A stretch of DNA of 64,000 bases from contig CAJJWN010000011.1 of NCBI GenBank assembly GCA_905196835.1, positions 1 through 64,000 of the forward strand, given 5' to 3'. The stretch is from an uncultured Prevotella sp. (GTDB lineage: Bacteria; Bacteroidota; Bacteroidia; Bacteroidales; Bacteroidaceae). Below, in pieces: positions 50,237-59,348 of the stretch. Each line of letters opens with the position of its first letter. Position 1 is the stretch's first letter. Made by a program: the position numbers and the translations under genes. The notes under the pieces are model-generated. The model did not search any database and was not told the DNA's origin. It saw nothing but the letters and a program-made list of their open reading frames with translations.

Positions 50237-51550
50237 TTAGTGTCGTTTCGTCTCCGCCATGTTCCTTGCTGGCATGTCGAGGCTTAGCGGTGCCTCCTTG
50301 CGCAGCATCCTGGCGGCCTCGCCCGTGAGCCAGAGGTAGTGGTCGGAGGGGCGGCCGTCCATGTCGATGAACTTGGCCTTGCCGCTCACGGGCGGGTTGT
50401 CGGTGCACTTGAAGATGGCCGTACCCTCGTCTACTTCGTCAAACATGGCTACGTATATCATCTCCGCGCCAGCGAGCATGGCCGTTGACAGCTGCTGCCA
50501 GTAGAAGCGGCCGCCCTGCCGGGGGATGCTGCCTACGGGCTTTACGTCGTCCGGAAACTCCCTCTTGCTTAGGTTGTGCCAGCTGAAGCCGGGCGTAACG
50601 GCTGGCACGTAGGCCACGCCGTTGTCCTTGCACCAGCGCATGTCGCCTATTATGAGGTCTCGGTAGCGGTCCATGTCGTTGTGCAGCAGTGGCGAGAAAC
50701 GCTGTATGGTCCAAGGTAACACGATGTCGGCCTGGCGGATGAGCGTGTGCAGGTAAGGGTCGTGCACGCAGTCGGCTTCGAGCGTGCGCCAGAACGTCGG
50801 CACGCCCAGCATAACCGCGCAGCCGCCATAGTCGGGGTCGTTCTTGAGGAAGTCGATGAGCCGCTCCAGCCCGATGTCGCGTATGTTGTACGGCCGGTCG
50901 GGGAAGCCTACGCCCCATATTGCCACCACGGGCTTGCCTTGGTGGTGCAGGTAGGTGTTGTGTCCGTCGGGATTGGTGACGCGAAGCTCATCCACCAGCC
51001 TTTTCCAGTCGGCTATTACGGAGGAGCAGTCCTCGCCGTCGCCACGCAGTCCGGACAGGTCGTACATCACGGCTATGGCTCTGTCATACTTGCGTGCGGC
51101 CTCAAGCGCATAGCCGAGTATCTTGTCCGGCGCGCCGCCTTTGCCCGACGGACGGGTATAGTCGAAGAAACGCTGCATGAAAACGCCGTCCAAGCCGTAC
51201 TCGGCCATCCACTTGAAGTGCAGGTCTACGGTAGACTTGTCGGCTGAACTGAACACGTATGCCGTACTGCCGTCGGCGTGGCGGAACGCCGTCTCGTATG
51301 TCTTTTCGTATTCGCTCACGTCGGGCCAGGCGTCTATGGTGCAGTGGTCTTCGTCAAACTCCTTGCCTACGCCGTAGTGGCCGAAGCCTTGGCCGGTGCC
51401 GTCCTCCGGCCCGCGGAACCATCCCTGGTAGCCGGCCATGATGAGGCCTTTGTATTCCGGGTATGCGGTCTGCCGCGCGTGCTTCGTGGCGGCCTGCGAA
51501 CAGATACCCGTAGAGAGGCATACCGCCGCGATGATTGTCTTTATCTTCAT
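50237..51550 (-). CDS. Glycoside hydrolase family 71/99-like protein
   Basis: 437 residues from MKIKTIIAAVCLSTGICSQAA, a signal peptide (the frame opens 23 residues earlier, without signal character). MAGYQGWFRGPEDG, WMAEYGLDGVFMQRFFDY, AIAVMYDLSGL, KPVVAIWGVGF and AEMIYVAMFDEVDEGTAIF are the barrel strands typical of GH71/GH99-like enzymes; MFDEVDEG probably holds the acidic active-site pair. GH99 enzymes act on alpha-mannans and N-glycan cores, but this lineage may have another substrate. Co-located with the SGNH esterase. Confidence 0.85.
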   Translation of the reverse strand: MKIKTIIAAVCLSTGICSQAATKHARQTAYPEYKGLIMAGYQGWFRGPEDGTGQGFGHYGVGKEFDEDHCTIDAWPDVSEYEKTYETAFRHADGSTAYVFSSADKSTVDLHFKWMAEYGLDGVFMQRFFDYTRPSGKGGAPDKILGYALEAARKYDRAIAVMYDLSGLRGDGEDCSSVIADWKRLVDELRVTNPDGHNTYLHHQGKPVVAIWGVGFPDRPYNIRDIGLERLIDFLKNDPDYGGCAVMLGVPTFWRTLEADCVHDPYLHTLIRQADIVLPWTIQRFSPLLHNDMDRYRDLIIGDMRWCKDNGVAYVPAVTPGFSWHNLSKREFPDDVKPVGSIPRQGGRFYWQQLSTAMLAGAEMIYVAMFDEVDEGTAIFKCTDNPPVSGKAKFIDMDGRPSDHYLWLTGEAARMLRKEAPLSLDMPARNMAETKRH

Positions 51551-51753
51551 TTCCTTTTTAGTGTTACTTATCGGTTGTTTTTCATGAAACGCCGCTGCCG
51601 TCGGCGGCTTACGGAGCACAAAAGTACGCTTTGGCGATAAAAAACCGATAAAATAACGGATAACCGGCGATTAAAAAACGCTTAAATTCATGTGGCCGTT
51701 TAATTTTACCGTTACGGTCTGTTGCGCGGCGGCCTGTTACCAATGAAAATGTG
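51551..51753. other. Upstream region of the GH71/99-like gene
   Basis: About 200 AT-rich bases with no gene. A minus-strand promoter is expected here (the run AAATTTAAGCG/TTTATCGGTTTTTTATCGCC is AT-rich) but I cannot assign a convincing TAnnTTTG pair. Confidence 0.3.
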
Positions 51754-51858
51754 GAAGGTGGCCTTTGGCATTGTAAAAGGCCATGAATTGCACGCTAAAA
51801 GGCCGCCTTTTGCAAGCTAAAAGACGGCCTTTTGTAAGTAGTTGAAAATCAAGGTAAT
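51754..51858 (-). repeat. 80-bp quadruple-palindrome element
   Basis: Cores at 51754-51767, 51776-51789, 51798-51811 and 51820-51833; box TTGAAAATCAA at 51842-51852, 8 bases away. It follows ispG and its period-7 repeat on the minus strand. Confidence 0.83.
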
Positions 51859-51961
51859 TGAGAATTGAGAGTTGAGAATGGAGAATTATGATTACCCCTA
51901 CCGGCTTTCAAACGTCAAAAGTAATCATAATTCTCCATTCTCAACTCTCAATTCTCAATTG
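51858..51961. repeat. Period-7 inverted repeat at the ispG stop
   Basis: TTGAGAA/TTGAGAG heptads, stem ATTATGATTAC, a loop, and the mirrored arm ending in TCTCAATT, which contains the ispG stop codon (TGA, 51955-51957). The stem matches 5433-5538; the loop does not. Confidence 0.83.
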
Positions 51962-53814
51962 GAAGCGTCGTTGATTAGCCTAAGCAGACGCTCCACGGCC
52001 TCCTCTTCGGGTACGTTCTTCTCCACGCACTGCTTGCCCTTGTACAGCGATATGCGGCCGCGGCCTGCACCTACGTAGCCGTAGTCGGCGTCGGCCATCT
52101 CGCCCGGACCGTTCACTATGCAGCCCATGATGCCTATTTTCAGTCCCTTCATGCCCGCCGTCGCCTCCTTGATGCGCGCTATGGTTGAGCGCAGGTCGTA
52201 CAGTGTGCGGCCGCATCCGGGGCAACTTATGTACTCCGTCTTCGACGTTCTTAGGCGCGCGGCCTGGAGTATGCCGAAGGCGGTGGCCGTTATGTCGCCG
52301 GGCGCGATCGTGCCGTCGTTCATCAGCCAGAGGCCGTCCGTCAGTCCGTCGAACATCAGCGCGCCCATGTCGGCGGCAGCCTCCAGCTGGAAGTCACCCT
52401 TCTCCTCCTGCGGGTGGCTGTACATCTGGCAGAACACTACGGGGTTCTGCACTCCGGCCGACATCATCTCGTGCACCAGAGCGCGCTGCTCCCCGAGGCG
52501 GTTCTTGTGGTTCGACATGCTCACCGCCACCACTTCGGGGTGCGCCTTGAGGCAGGGTATGTATTCGTCGGTGTTCACTCCGTATGGCAATACGAGGAAC
52601 TTCACCTCCGCCTTGACCTGCGCTATGAGCGGAACGGCGTTGTACGGGAATATGGGATATACGTCCTTGGTGTCATGAAGAGCAGCGTACACGCCGAAGT
52701 CAACGATGTAACGCTGGCCGGGGATGCGCTTTTCGGGCAGCCGCTGGCCGGTATATACGTAGTCGGGCACGATGTCCTCGCCCGCGCTTAGCCGCGAGGG
52801 GTAGCCCCCGTCGAGCATCGACGCTATGACAACGGGCACGTTCTCTCCGCCGATGTTGCCCACCGGCGCCGTCTTCCGCCGCTCCGGGCGCAGCCAGTCG
52901 AAGCCCGGAGCCTCGCTGCCGGGTATGGGCGTATGGCCTGCACGGCGCGTGATGTAGTCTACAAGGTGGCGCGCTACGGGTATTTCGGCCTCCGGCTCCT
53001 CGCTAAGCGATACGCGCACGGTGTCGCCCAGTCCGTCGGCCAGCAGCGCGCCGATGCCCACCGCGCTCTTTATCCGGCCGTCTTCGCCCTCTCCGGCCTC
53101 GGTCACTCCGAGGTGCAGCGGATAGCTCATGCCCTCGCGTTCCATCTCGCTTACCAGCAAGCGGACCGAGCGCACCATCACAACCGTGTTGCTCGCCTTG
53201 ATTGAAATGACAACGTCGTCAAAGCGTTCGCGCCTGCAAATGCGCAGGAACTCCATGCAGCTCTCAACTATTCCCTCGGGAGTGTCGCCGTAACGCGACA
53301 TTATCCTGTCTGACAGCGAGCCGTGGTTGACGCCTATGCGCAGGGCCGTGTGGTGTTCCTTGCATATATTTAATAAAGGTATAAAGCGCTCCTCGAGCCG
53401 TTTCAGTTCGTCGGCATACTCTTCGTCGGTATATTCCAGGTGCTTGAATGTGCGCGCCGGGTCGATGTAGTTGCCGGGGTTTATGCGCACCTTCTCGGCG
53501 TACAACGCGGCCACTTCGGCCACATGGGGGTTGAAGTGTACGTCGGCCACGAGCGGAGTCATGTACCCGTCGGCCCTCAACCGCGCGTTGATGTCGCGCA
53601 GGTTCTCGGCTTCGCGCACGCCTTGTGTCGTCAGGCGCACGTACTCTCCGCCTGCATCGATTATGCGTTCGGCCTGCGCCACGCTCGCCTCGGTGTCGGT
53701 GGTGGGCGTGGTAGTCATCGACTGCACGCGTATGGGCCACCCGCCGCCCATCGGCGTGCCGCCAATCTGCACCTCGGAAGCCGCGCGGCGGCGGTAATTG
53801 AACAAGTCAATCAT
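51955..53814 (-). CDS. ispG: 4-hydroxy-3-methylbut-2-enyl diphosphate synthase
   Basis: 619 residues from MIDLFNYRRRAASEVQIGG, the long form with an inserted middle domain found in Bacteroidota, Chlamydiae and plants. IRVQSMTTTPTTDTEASVAQ starts the TIM barrel; the 4Fe-4S domain has SCPGCGRTLYDL and KIGIMGCIVNGPGEMADADYG. It catalyses the penultimate step of the MEP isoprenoid pathway. The frame opens at 53931, but the extra 39 residues (Phe/Ile/His-rich) are translated period-7 repeat. The stop lies in another repeat. Confidence 0.95.
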   Translation of the reverse strand: MIDLFNYRRRAASEVQIGGTPMGGGWPIRVQSMTTTPTTDTEASVAQAERIIDAGGEYVRLTTQGVREAENLRDINARLRADGYMTPLVADVHFNPHVAEVAALYAEKVRINPGNYIDPARTFKHLEYTDEEYADELKRLEERFIPLLNICKEHHTALRIGVNHGSLSDRIMSRYGDTPEGIVESCMEFLRICRRERFDDVVISIKASNTVVMVRSVRLLVSEMEREGMSYPLHLGVTEAGEGEDGRIKSAVGIGALLADGLGDTVRVSLSEEPEAEIPVARHLVDYITRRAGHTPIPGSEAPGFDWLRPERRKTAPVGNIGGENVPVVIASMLDGGYPSRLSAGEDIVPDYVYTGQRLPEKRIPGQRYIVDFGVYAALHDTKDVYPIFPYNAVPLIAQVKAEVKFLVLPYGVNTDEYIPCLKAHPEVVAVSMSNHKNRLGEQRALVHEMMSAGVQNPVVFCQMYSHPQEEKGDFQLEAAADMGALMFDGLTDGLWLMNDGTIAPGDITATAFGILQAARLRTSKTEYISCPGCGRTLYDLRSTIARIKEATAGMKGLKIGIMGCIVNGPGEMADADYGYVGAGRGRISLYKGKQCVEKNVPEEEAVERLLRLINDASN

Positions 53815-53966
53815 ACTAAAATGAATAATGAAAAATGAACAATGAATAATAAAGAAATGAATCAAGAACAATGAATAATGAAAAAAATGAATAATGAACA
53901 ATGAAAAAGAACCGTAAATCCGCAGGCTCATTATTCATTGCTCATTATTCATTTTTCATTCAATCA
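53815..53966. repeat. Period-7 inverted repeat between ispG and purE
   Basis: ATGAATA/ATGAAAA/ATGAACA heptads from 53821 to about 53905, then a unique loop, then mirrored TTATTCA/TTGCTCA units to the purE stop (TGA, 53964-53966). It fills the whole gap. Confidence 0.83.
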
Positions 53967-54470
53967 ATTAGTCTTATACTCATACTTGACCTCGGCCAGC
54001 TCCTTGTTGGCCTTCTCTATTTTCGCTCCCAGGCCGGCCTTATAGTCGGCAAGGCGCGCCGCTACGGTGTCGTCGGCCAGGGCAAGCATCTCCACCGCGA
54101 GTATGGCGGCGTTCATTGCGCCGTTCACTCCGACCGTTGCCACGGGTATTCCCGGCGGCATCTGTATGATGCTTAGCATCGCGTCGAGGCCGTCGAGCAT
54201 ACCTTTGATTGGCACGCCGATGACGGGCAGCGTGGTCGATGCTGCTATTACGCCGGGCAGTGCGGCTGCCATGCCGGCTCCGGCGATGATTACCTTGATG
54301 CCGCGAGCCTTCGCCTGCTTGGCAAACTGCTCCACTGCGTCGGGCGTGCGGTGTGCAGACAGGGCGTTTACTTCGAACGGAACGTGCATGTCGTCAAGGA
54401 ACTTGCACGCCTTTTCCATTACGGGCAGGTCGCTTGTGCTGCCCATGATGATGCTTACTAATGGTGTCAT
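53964..54470 (-). CDS. purE: N5-carboxyaminoimidazole ribonucleotide mutase
   Basis: 168 residues. [15 protein letters not shown] is the substrate phosphate-binding start, SAHRTPDAV the catalytic histidine region, and [26 protein letters not shown] the dimer and active-site loop. Class I PurE, converting N5-CAIR to CAIR in purine synthesis. It precedes ispG on the same strand, an arrangement I recall from other Bacteroidales. Confidence 0.96.
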   Translation of the reverse strand: MTPLVSIIMGSTSDLPVMEKACKFLDDMHVPFEVNALSAHRTPDAVEQFAKQAKARGIKVIIAGAGMAAALPGVIAASTTLPVIGVPIKGMLDGLDAMLSIIQMPPGIPVATVGVNGAMNAAILAVEMLALADDTVAARLADYKAGLGAKIEKANKELAEVKYEYKTN

Positions 54471-54504
54471 AATATCTTGTTTTTTGATTATTGCCTTGTT
54501 TTCG

Positions 54505-54610
54505 ATAGGCCAAATGGGCCAGATGAGCCTGATACGCCGCGGCGCATTGGGCCTATTAGGCTAATTTGGACCATCCTCCTATTAGGCTAATTTGGCCTGT
54601 CCGGCCCATT
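54505..54610. repeat. Period-9 tract between PAP2-like gene and purE
   Basis: Units GGCCAAATG, GGCCAGATG and AGCCTGATA followed by GGCCTATTA, GGCTAATTT and GGCCTGTCC; the longest tract of this family in the window. It touches the stop codon of the PAP2-like gene at 54610-54612. Confidence 0.8.
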
Positions 54611-55227
54611 TATAGCACCAATACCGACACGAAGGCGCAACCAGTGCCTACGAGAAAGCCGAGCGTTATTTCGTGAAGTGAGTGCTGGCGCAGTATCATG
54701 CGGCTGGTGCCTACCAGTCCGGCGAGCACCAGTACAACGCAGAGCCACCACACGGGATTGAACCCGAAGATGGCTGCGAAGGCCATGAGCGCACCCGCCA
54801 CGCCGCCGATTGCGGCCATATGGGTGGACACTTTGACGAAAAGGTTGACTATGGCGCATACCACCTGGATTACAAGTGCGGCCATGAGGATGCTCCCCAT
54901 GAAGTGAGGCACGTGCGCGGCGGCCATGATGTAGTAGCAAAGCAGGTAGGAGACGATTGATATTACGTAAGGTATTACGCGGCGTTCCTTGCTCGCAATT
55001 TGGAATAGCGACCACCCTTGGTAGCGGCGGTACAGGCGTATGAGGAGCGACGGCAGGGCTACGGTGAACACCCAGAACGTCGCAACGAGGAACAACTTAT
55101 ATGCCCAGGGCAGCAAGCTGAGGTAAGTGAACGTAAGCAGTACGGCCAGCCCCACCAGCGGAAGGTAGAACGGGGTGAATATTACGCTAAGCGCCTTGGC
55201 CGCGAAGATTATCTGTTTCTCTCTCAT
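54610..55227 (-). CDS. PAP2-superfamily-like membrane protein
   Basis: 205 residues with about six hydrophobic helices. VSTHMAAIGG resembles the second phosphatase motif (normally PSGH) and SRMILRQHSLHEITLG the third (SRxxxxxHxxxD), but with Glu for Asp. The first motif is not clear. It could be a lipid phosphatase (for example on undecaprenyl diphosphate) or a related non-catalytic membrane protein. Its start overlaps the rpoN stop by 4 bases, implying coupling. Confidence 0.75.
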   Translation of the reverse strand: MREKQIIFAAKALSVIFTPFYLPLVGLAVLLTFTYLSLLPWAYKLFLVATFWVFTVALPSLLIRLYRRYQGWSLFQIASKERRVIPYVISIVSYLLCYYIMAAAHVPHFMGSILMAALVIQVVCAIVNLFVKVSTHMAAIGGVAGALMAFAAIFGFNPVWWLCVVLVLAGLVGTSRMILRQHSLHEITLGFLVGTGCAFVSVLVL

Positions 55228-56732
55228 TTTTTCCTAAGCCGGGCTATGGGGATGCCCATCTGTTCACGGTACTTTGCTATTGTGCGGCGCGCCACGGGGT
55301 ATCCGCCGGCCTTCATCATGGCCGTTATGGCGTCGTCGCTAAGCGGACTGGCTTTGTCTTCCTTGTCTATTATATCCTTGAGGGCGGCCTTTATGCGGCG
55401 GGTTGACATCTCTTCACCGCCGTCGGTCTTCACGCTGTCGCTGAAGAAGTGGCGCAGGCGGAACGTGCCCCAGCGTGTCTGGGCGTACTTCATGTTGCTT
55501 ACGCGCGACACGGTGGATATGTCGAGGCCGGTCTTTTCGGCCACGTCTTTGAGTATCATGGGCTTCAGGTCGCTCTCGTCGCCGTCCTGGAAGTAGCGTT
55601 TCTGTATGTCGATGATGGCCTTCATGGTGACGTACAGGGTGTGCTGCCGCTGCTTCACGGCGTCGATGAAGCCGCGTGCGCGCTCCACTTTCTCCTTTGC
55701 GTAGAGCAGGGCTTCCTTCTCCTGCCGGTTCATCTTGCCCTTGCTGCCGCGGTAAGCGTCAACCATCGAGGCGAACGATGGCGATATGTACAGCTCGGGC
55801 ACGTTGCCGCCGTTGATGGTGAAGGTAACGGTGCCGTCGTCGGCGGTGTCAACTATGAAGTCGGGAGTGATTTGGCGCGCCCCCCGTCCTTCGGTTTCGC
55901 CGAGGGCGGAGCCGGGCTTCGGGTTGAGCCTTAGCAGTTCGGCGTGCACCTTGTCGGCGGTATCGTCGTCGTAGCCGAGCTGCGCCTTGATTTTGTCCCA
56001 CCGCTTGTTCATGAATTCGTCGAAGCATTTTGTCACCACGTCCTCCATCCGTTGCCTTAGCGGAGAGGCCGGCTTGCGCCTTATTTGCAGCAGGAGACAC
56101 TCGCGCAGGTCGCGCGCGCCGATGCCGGCGGGGTCGAACGTCTGCAGCGTGTGCAGCACTTCGTCTATTTCCTTTTCGCTTGCATCGACGTTGTGGTATA
56201 TCGCCAATTCGTCACTCAGTGTGCCGGTGTCCTTGCGCAGCAGGCCGTCGTCGTCGAGCGAGCCGATGATGTATTCCATTATTTCGCGCTGCTTGGGGGT
56301 TAGCTCCACGTCAACCATCTGCTCTTTGAGCCTGTCGTAGAACGACACCGTGTCGCCGTAGGTCATCTCCTCGTAGTCAGCCGTCTGGCGGTCGGCCGAC
56401 TGCTGCGTCACGGCTTCGGGCATCTCGTCGTCCATGCCGATGCCGGCCAGGGCGTCGTCGAGCGCCGACTCGCGTTCCTCGCGCTCCGAAGCGGCGTCAA
56501 AGTCCTCCTCCGCCGTGTCGTCGCCTCCGCCGTCGTGCGCCTCATCGTGCACGGGTTCGTCGCCCTCGCCGCGGCTTTCAAGGGCCGGGTTGTCGTCAAG
56601 TTCGGCCGTGACGCTCTGCTCAAGCTCGGTCAAAGGCATCTCGAGCAGCTTCACTACGAGCATCTGCTGCTGCGTGAGCCGCTGCGCCTGCACCTGCTTT
56701 TGCGCCTGTGTCTGTATGAGCTTCTGTACCAT
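55224..56732 (-). CDS. rpoN: RNA polymerase sigma-54 factor
   Basis: 502 residues. Region I is Gln/Leu-rich (QTQAQKQVQAQRLTQQQM...LLEMPLTELEQSV) and binds the activator; region II is acidic (residues about 60-125, rich in Asp, Glu); the core-binding and helix-turn-helix parts follow; the RpoN box reads ARRTIAKYREQMGIP near the C-terminus. It directs transcription from -24/-12 promoters with an enhancer-binding AAA protein. No such activator gene is in the window. A -7 box (56764-56771) precedes it. Confidence 0.96.
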   Translation of the reverse strand: MVQKLIQTQAQKQVQAQRLTQQQMLVVKLLEMPLTELEQSVTAELDDNPALESRGEGDEPVHDEAHDGGGDDTAEEDFDAASEREERESALDDALAGIGMDDEMPEAVTQQSADRQTADYEEMTYGDTVSFYDRLKEQMVDVELTPKQREIMEYIIGSLDDDGLLRKDTGTLSDELAIYHNVDASEKEIDEVLHTLQTFDPAGIGARDLRECLLLQIRRKPASPLRQRMEDVVTKCFDEFMNKRWDKIKAQLGYDDDTADKVHAELLRLNPKPGSALGETEGRGARQITPDFIVDTADDGTVTFTINGGNVPELYISPSFASMVDAYRGSKGKMNRQEKEALLYAKEKVERARGFIDAVKQRQHTLYVTMKAIIDIQKRYFQDGDESDLKPMILKDVAEKTGLDISTVSRVSNMKYAQTRWGTFRLRHFFSDSVKTDGGEEMSTRRIKAALKDIIDKEDKASPLSDDAITAMMKAGGYPVARRTIAKYREQMGIPIARLRKK

Positions 56733-56763
56733 AGGGCAGCTGTGAAATATCTACTTAACGGTG

Positions 56764-56771
56764 CAAAATTA
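56764..56771 (-). promoter_or_regulatory. -7 box of rpoN
   Basis: TAATTTTG on the minus strand, about 32 bases before the ATG at 56732; no clear -33 element. Confidence 0.45.
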
Positions 56772-56891
56772 ATATTTTTCCGGGAAGATAGGAAGGAATG
56801 GGGCATATTTTTGACAGCCTTTTTCGGTGCGGCGCGGTGCGTGTGGCAGGGCGTAGCATGGCTGTTTTGCCGATGCCCGGCAGCCGTTTGC

Positions 56892-56999
56892 TAACACGCT
56901 GATTATCAACGGCTTTCCAATATGCCGTCTTTTACATTGCAAAAGGTGGCCTTTTAGCGTGCGATTGACGGCCTTTTGCATCGCGATTTGCCGCCTTTC
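56892..56999 (+). repeat. 80-bp quadruple-palindrome element
   Basis: Box TAACACGCTGATTATCAAC (56892-56910), a gap of about 10, and cores at 56920-56933, 56942-56955, 56964-56977 and 56986-56999. Best match to the deduced box consensus. It lies between the divergent rpoN and TonB-receptor genes. Confidence 0.87.
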
Positions 57000-57030
57000 G
57001 CGCAACCGTCAAAATACCTACTTTTGGCGA

Positions 57031-57061
57031 TTGCGGGTTTTCGGCCGTGTGCCTACCTTTG
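57031..57061 (+). promoter_or_regulatory. Promoter of the XusABC-like operon
   Basis: TTG (57031-57033), 20 bases, TACCTTTG (57054-57061); leader about 28 bases to the ATG at 57095. I could not identify a Fur box. Confidence 0.65.
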
Positions 57062-57094
57062 CAGCGCAATTCCAAAGACAACATAATACTCATC

Positions 57095-59245
57095 ATGTTT
57101 AAGGTAAAAAGATTGAAGACAACGCTGCTGGCTACGCTGTTAGCCGCCGCTATGCCCGTTTGTGCACAGCGCGACACTATCCACCTGGCCGAGGTCACGG
57201 TGGTGTCAAGCGGCGTAAGCCGCGTAAAGAACTCGGCATACAACGCCGTGGCCGTTGACACGCGCGACATGCTCAACACGACGAAGACGCTCGGCGAGGC
57301 CCTCGCCAAGGCTCCCGGACTGAAGCTGCGCGAGAGCGGCGGGGTAGGCTCTGACATGAACCTGATGCTCGACGGCTTCAGCGGCAAGCACGTAAAGGTG
57401 TTCATCGACGGTGTGCCGCAGGAGGGAGTAGGCTCCTCGTTCGGGCTGAACAACATCCCGGTGAACTTCGCCGAGCGCATAGAAGTATATAAAGGTGTCG
57501 TCCCCGTGGGCTTTGGCACTGACGCAATAGGCGGCGTAATCAACATTGTCACCGGGAAGAAACGCCGCCGCTGGTTCGTCGATGCGGCGTATTCTTACGG
57601 CTCGTTCAATACGCACAAGTCGCACGTAAACTTCGGACAGACGTTCAAGAACGGTTTTACCTACGAGGTAAACGCCTTCCAAAACTATTCGGACAACGAC
57701 TACTGCGTGGACGCCCCGGTGTTCGACTTCGCCACGAACAGCCTTGACACGAAGACACTGCACCGCGTGCGCCGCTTCAACGACACGTACCACAGCGAGG
57801 CGGTGGTGGCAAAGCTCGGCTTCACAGGCAAGCCGTGGGCCGACCGCCTGATGCTCGGCTTTACGTATTCACACATGTACAAGGACATACAGACGGGCGT
57901 AAGGCAGAAGACTGTGTACGGACAGAAGCACCGATACGGCCACTCCCTGATGCCGTCCGTTGAATACTCCAAGCGCAACCTCTTCCTGAAAGGCCTCAGC
58001 ATCGTGGCTACGGCCAACTACAACCGTAACTCGACGACCAACGTAGACACCGCCACCTACCGTTACAACTGGCTCGGCGAAAGACAGAAAAAGAGCGACC
58101 CCGGCGAGCAGTCGTACCAATACATGCGCTCCGTGAACAACAACTGGAACGCCACCGTGACCCTTAACTACCGCATTGCCTACGGTCACACGCTGACGCT
58201 GAACAACGTGTTCAACGCCTTCAGCCGCGACAACACCTCTTTATTATATAACACCGAGACCACAGAGCCCATCGGCAAGCGCACAAGGAAGAACATCGCG
58301 GGCCTCTTGTACCGCCTGATGCCGACGGAACGGTGGAACTTGTCCGTCTTCGGAAAGTATTACGGCCTGTACGTTTCAGGTCCTGTCGCTACGGACGAGA
58401 ACTCTACCGACTTCGTTCGCCGCTCCCGTTCGCTCGACTCTTGGGGCTTCGGCGCAGCCGGAACGTACTACATCCTGCCCGGCCTTCAGGCCAAGCTGTC
58501 TTACGAAAAGGCCTACCGCCTGCCCACAATAGAGGAGATGTTCGGCGACGAAGACCTCGAGACGGGCAGCGTGATGCTGCGTCCGGAGAGCAGCCACAAC
58601 GTCAACGTGAACCTTAGTTGGCAGAAGACGCTCGGCCAACACTCACTATACGCCGAGGCCGGCTTCATCTACCGCGACACGCGCGACTACATCCAGCGCT
58701 CCATCGCCGAGCTAAGCGGCAACCGCGAGGGTGCGTTCTACGAGAACTACGGTCGCGTGAAGACCACCGGCTACAACCTTTCCGTGCGCTACAACCTCGG
58801 CCGATGGCTTAGCGTAGGCGGCAACTTCACCCGCATGGACGTGCGTGACAACGAGCCGATGATGGTGGGCAGCACGTCAGTCGAGAATCCCGTCTACGGC
58901 TCGCGTATGCCGAACGTGCCCTATCAGTTCGCCGACAGCGACGTCAACCTGTACTGGCACGGCCTCGGCGGAGACGAAAACGTGCTCTCGCTTACCTACG
59001 ACAACCAGTATCTGCACAGCTTCTGCTACTACTCCGACGGCGTGCAGGTGTCTAACTTGTCCGACTATATGGTGCCTACGCAGTTTTCGCACAATCTCAC
59101 TCTGGCCTACAGCATCGCCGGAGGACGGTACAACGTCTCCTTGGAGTGCCGCAACTTCACCGACGAGAAGCTTTACGACAATTTCAGTTTGCAGAAAGCC
59201 GGGCGTGCGTTCTACGCCAAAGTCAGGGTAAACCTTGGAAAGTGA
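57095..59245 (+). CDS. TonB-dependent receptor, XusA-like
   Basis: 716 residues from MFKVKRLKTTLLATLLAAAMPVCAQ, a signal peptide (the frame opens at 57047, before it). IHLAEVTVVSSGVSR is the TonB-box region; the plug runs through LGEALAKAPGLKLRESGG, LMLDGFSGKHVKVFIDGVPQEG and IEVYKGVVPVGFGTDAIGGVINIVT; the barrel ends FYAKVRVNLGK. There is no carboxypeptidase-like extension. With the DUF4374 lipoprotein and PepSY protein downstream it matches the order of the Bacteroides XusABC xenosiderophore system, so iron-siderophore uptake is the likely role. The stop TGA runs into a period-7 tract. Confidence 0.9.
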   Translation: MFKVKRLKTTLLATLLAAAMPVCAQRDTIHLAEVTVVSSGVSRVKNSAYNAVAVDTRDMLNTTKTLGEALAKAPGLKLRESGGVGSDMNLMLDGFSGKHVKVFIDGVPQEGVGSSFGLNNIPVNFAERIEVYKGVVPVGFGTDAIGGVINIVTGKKRRRWFVDAAYSYGSFNTHKSHVNFGQTFKNGFTYEVNAFQNYSDNDYCVDAPVFDFATNSLDTKTLHRVRRFNDTYHSEAVVAKLGFTGKPWADRLMLGFTYSHMYKDIQTGVRQKTVYGQKHRYGHSLMPSVEYSKRNLFLKGLSIVATANYNRNSTTNVDTATYRYNWLGERQKKSDPGEQSYQYMRSVNNNWNATVTLNYRIAYGHTLTLNNVFNAFSRDNTSLLYNTETTEPIGKRTRKNIAGLLYRLMPTERWNLSVFGKYYGLYVSGPVATDENSTDFVRRSRSLDSWGFGAAGTYYILPGLQAKLSYEKAYRLPTIEEMFGDEDLETGSVMLRPESSHNVNVNLSWQKTLGQHSLYAEAGFIYRDTRDYIQRSIAELSGNREGAFYENYGRVKTTGYNLSVRYNLGRWLSVGGNFTRMDVRDNEPMMVGSTSVENPVYGSRMPNVPYQFADSDVNLYWHGLGGDENVLSLTYDNQYLHSFCYYSDGVQVSNLSDYMVPTQFSHNLTLAYSIAGGRYNVSLECRNFTDEKLYDNFSLQKAGRAFYAKVRVNLGK

Positions 59246-59310
59246 AGAATTAAGAGTTAAGAATGAAGAATTAAATGCCTTGTTCCCATTTGGTTCATTT
59301 GGCTCATTCG
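59240..59310. repeat. Period-7 and period-9 tracts in the receptor-lipoprotein gap
   Basis: GAAGAATTAAGAGTTAAGAATGAAGAATTAA (period 7) starts in the receptor stop codon; CATTTGGTT, CATTTGGCT, CATTCGCCA (period 9, 59287-59315) follow. Confidence 0.7.
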
Positions 59311-59348
59311 CCACATTTGTATAATATAAATCATCAAACGATAAAGCA

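Noticed and set aside
51750..51845. Small proteins with KGRLL/KRPPFA-like peptides across the palindrome elements
   Set aside because: Many short frames across these elements encode similar peptides (also near 2 kb intervals elsewhere), but they are translations of the repeat itself, occur on both strands and lack start signals.
53815..53931. N-terminal extension of IspG rich in Phe, Ile and His
   Set aside because: It is a translated period-7 repeat; the conserved protein begins at 53814.
54610..55227. Firm assignment as undecaprenyl-pyrophosphate phosphatase
   Set aside because: Motif 1 is not visible and the usual Asp of motif 3 is Glu, so only a superfamily-level call is justified.
57001..57094. 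Riboswitch or Fur box ahead of the XusABC-like operon
   Set aside because: The leader is only about 30 bases and I could not match a Fur-like inverted repeat.
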